Positions 35,247 to 37,312 of a stretch of 37,312 nt of DNA are shown piece by piece; the stretch's first letter is position 1; each line of letters opens with the position of its first letter. Position numbers and translations under genes: made by a program. Source of the stretch: Gemmatimonadota bacterium (GTDB taxonomy: Bacteria; Gemmatimonadota; Gemmatimonadetes; Longimicrobiales; Gaopeijiaceae); assembly GCA_027623325.1 (NCBI GenBank), contig JAQBXY010000031.1, positions 1 to 37,312 of the forward strand. Direction: 5' to 3'. The notes under the pieces are model-generated. The model made no database searches, was not told the origin of the DNA, and was given only the letters and a program-made list of their open reading frames with translations.

Positions 35247-37271
35247 ATGGACCGCACAACACGCATCTCACTCGCCGGCACCGCATCTGTAATAATGCTC
35301 GGGCTCGTCGCCCCAATCTGTTCCCCCGTGGTGGCACAGGAAGCGCAGGCGCTGCGAGTCGGCCAGACTCTCTCCGGCACGCTCAGCGGAGATTCCCAGC
35401 ATGACTACACACTTGAGCTTGGCGCGGACCAATTCGTCTTCGGCGACGCGAACCAGATCGACGTGGACGTCGTCGTGACCATCCTGGACCCAGCGGGAGA
35501 GCAGGTCGCCGAGTTTGACAGCCCAGCGCGCGGACCTGAGGTCTTCCAGTTCACCACGGAAGCGGAAGGCACCTATGTAGTGCGGGTCACCCCCTTCGAG
35601 GAGCAGTCCGGGAGCTACGAGGTCACGGTGCGGCTCGCTGAGCGCGTTGCCACCGACCCGGCGAAGCGCGTGGACCAACTCATGATGCCCTTCTCGGGCA
35701 ACGAGACCCCGGGTGGCGTCGTTGGGGTCGTGGACGGCGGGCGGGTCGTCTTCGAGAAGGCCTACGGCATGGCGAGCCTGGAGTACGGTGTCCGGCACGC
35801 CACCGATACGCCGACCAACATCGGCTCGGTCACGAAACAGTTCACCGCGATGGCGATCCTGCTCCTCCAGGAGGACGGCAAGCTCTCGTTGGACGACGAC
35901 GTCCGGGAGCACGTCCCCGAGCTGCCCGACTTCGGCGTGACCATCACCCTCAAGAACATGCTCAACCATGTCACGGGCTACCGAGAGCTCTACAACTTCC
36001 TGCCCATGTCGGGGCGCCAGGGTGAAGACCACATCGCCCGTGTCGAGGCGATTGAGATCATCCAGCGCCAGCCCGACCTCCAGGACCCGCCGAACACGCT
36101 CTTCAACTACAACAACACCGGCTACGTCCTGCTCGCGACCATCGTGGAGCGCATCTCCGGCCAGACGTTCCCCGAGTTCATGAGCGCACGGGTATTCCGT
36201 CCCCTCGGCATGAACGACACTCGTGTGAAATACGCGCAGGGCGAGATCATCCCGGGCGCATCCCAGGGCTACGCGCCGGGTCCCGAGGGTGGATGGGTGT
36301 CCACGCGCGACCTGGCTGCGGCTGCCGGTGCGGGCGGCATCTACACGACCTTCCGCGACATGACCCGCTGGATGGCGAACTACCGCGACAAGACGGTTGG
36401 CGGACCCGCAGCCATTGAAGCCCTCACCACCCGCAACATCCTGGAGAGCGGCGACACCACACCCTACGCGCTTGGTTTGGGCATCGGGAAGATGCGCGGC
36501 CTCGACATCTATCAGCACACAGGTGGCGACGTCGCACATCGCACGTATTTCGCTTACTTCCCATCGATCGATGCCGGCGTGTTCATGTCCAGTAACAACG
36601 CGAGCTTTCCCACAGGCTTGGGCGGCCAAGTCGCCAGGTTGTTCTTCGACGACCGCATGGAGCCGGTAGAGGCCGGCGACGAGGCTGAAGCTGGGGAGGC
36701 CACGGCGGACAACCTCATGCCCATGGCGCGCATGGAAGCCATCGTCGGGGATTGGTTCATCGAAGTTGCGAATCTCCCCTCGGTCTTCTCGATCGAAGAC
36801 GGGCAACTGGTCGCGGTGCCTGAAGGGCAAAACAAAGTGATCCTCACAGCCACATCCGACTCGACGGTCGAACACACCGCCTTGCAGGTCACGATCAACT
36901 TCCGTTTCGAAGACGACGGTACGGTGAACAACGCCACGTTCACGCAGGGGCAGGCTTTGCCCATGCGGCGCGTCGTCGAAGAAGACCTCACGCTGGAAGA
37001 CCTAGAGAGATTCGTGGGCCGGTACTATTCCGACGAGCTGACGACTTGGCTCGACATCGGCGTCGACATCGACGAGGAGGGTGACGAGCCTAAGCTCTCG
37101 CTCGACAACATCCGGGTCGAGCCGGTATCGCTGACGCACCGCGCGGGCACCGTCTTTTCCGGCCCCTTCCCATACGTCGAGGTCGAATTTCAGCGCGCAG
37201 GGAACGGGACCGTCACTGGCCTCGTGACCGGGAATGGCCGCGTGACGGGAGTGTTGTTCGAGAGGCGGTAA
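35247..37271 (+). CDS. Exported beta-lactamase-family serine hydrolase with N-terminal PPC-like domain
   Basis: A 674-residue periplasmic or secreted serine hydrolase. The signal peptide ends near 31 (PVVAQ-EA). A beta-sandwich like the bacterial pre-peptidase C-terminal (PPC) domain follows (about 40-135; LRVGQTLSGTLSGDSQHDY). Next is a class C beta-lactamase/penicillin-binding fold (about 140-470) with the nucleophile motif SVTK in IGSVTKQFTAMAI, the Tyr motif YNN in LFNYNNTGYVLL, and HTGG in place of the KTG motif. A C-terminal lipocalin-like beta region (about 490-674) completes it. Such proteins act as peptidases or esterases in most cases, and antibiotic hydrolysis should not be assumed. 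The ATG at 35247 puts the signal at the start, though its ribosome binding site is weak; the open frame begins at 35055. Confidence 0.92.
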   Translation: MDRTTRISLAGTASVIMLGLVAPICSPVVAQEAQALRVGQTLSGTLSGDSQHDYTLELGADQFVFGDANQIDVDVVVTILDPAGEQVAEFDSPARGPEVFQFTTEAEGTYVVRVTPFEEQSGSYEVTVRLAERVATDPAKRVDQLMMPFSGNETPGGVVGVVDGGRVVFEKAYGMASLEYGVRHATDTPTNIGSVTKQFTAMAILLLQEDGKLSLDDDVREHVPELPDFGVTITLKNMLNHVTGYRELYNFLPMSGRQGEDHIARVEAIEIIQRQPDLQDPPNTLFNYNNTGYVLLATIVERISGQTFPEFMSARVFRPLGMNDTRVKYAQGEIIPGASQGYAPGPEGGWVSTRDLAAAAGAGGIYTTFRDMTRWMANYRDKTVGGPAAIEALTTRNILESGDTTPYALGLGIGKMRGLDIYQHTGGDVAHRTYFAYFPSIDAGVFMSSNNASFPTGLGGQVARLFFDDRMEPVEAGDEAEAGEATADNLMPMARMEAIVGDWFIEVANLPSVFSIEDGQLVAVPEGQNKVILTATSDSTVEHTALQVTINFRFEDDGTVNNATFTQGQALPMRRVVEEDLTLEDLERFVGRYYSDELTTWLDIGVDIDEEGDEPKLSLDNIRVEPVSLTHRAGTVFSGPFPYVEVEFQRAGNGTVTGLVTGNGRVTGVLFERR

Positions 37272-37312
37272 GGGAGGCGGCTTGAGGGGGGTGATGGCCG
37301 CGCGCCGTCGTC

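Overview
The window is a high-GC, gene-dense bacterial chromosome segment. Its mix of gene families points to Gemmatimonadota or a close relative: a long Asp-box beta-propeller protein, an ADOP-type permease run by a PadR regulator, many Sec, Tat and lipoprotein signals, and a TonB-dependent receptor. This placement is inferred from gene families only. No rRNA, complete tRNA, CRISPR array, integrase or intact insertion sequence was seen.

Layout, left half (1-14005, nearly all minus strand). In transcription order: a TonB-dependent receptor; then rnz-tyrA-aroA-cmk, joined by overlaps and closed by a clear intrinsic terminator; then rpsA (ribosomal protein S1 with long acidic tails), a lipoprotein with a periplasmic-binding fold, a PccB-type carboxyltransferase, a PDZ protein, and a biotin carboxylase that starts with TTG and runs off the left edge. 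The carboxyltransferase and biotin carboxylase should form one acyl-CoA carboxylase.

Middle (14215-26529). A Tat-exported class V PLP enzyme is translationally coupled to an exported thioredoxin-like protein. They are followed by a diguanylate cyclase gene broken by one in-frame TAA, and a 1082-residue beta-propeller protein (both minus). Next, on the plus strand, come a MarC-family membrane protein coupled to a short FtsX/MacB permease, the methionine sulfoxide repair pair msrP-msrQ, and a lipoprotein with one c-type heme motif.

Right part (26526-37312). On the minus strand are a short RecQ helicase with a CPXCG zinc-ribbon protein, argF, and a padR-ADOP permease operon with a possible PadR operator. 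Divergent from padR is a two-gene ergothioneine operon (egtB-egtD). Downstream of egtD, a 415-base stretch without an intact gene holds the 3' half of a tRNA-Leu(UAA), starting at the anticodon, joined directly to a transposase-like remnant: a mobile-element junction. The last gene is an exported beta-lactamase-family serine hydrolase.

Themes: housekeeping metabolism (aromatic amino acids, arginine, acyl-CoA carboxylation, RNA maturation) and envelope functions, with a notable thiol and oxidative-damage component (MsrPQ, ergothioneine, thioredoxin-like protein). I found no clearly new multi-gene system. The items most worth a second look are the tRNA-Leu/transposase junction, the interrupted diguanylate cyclase, and the exported PLP enzyme-thioredoxin pair.
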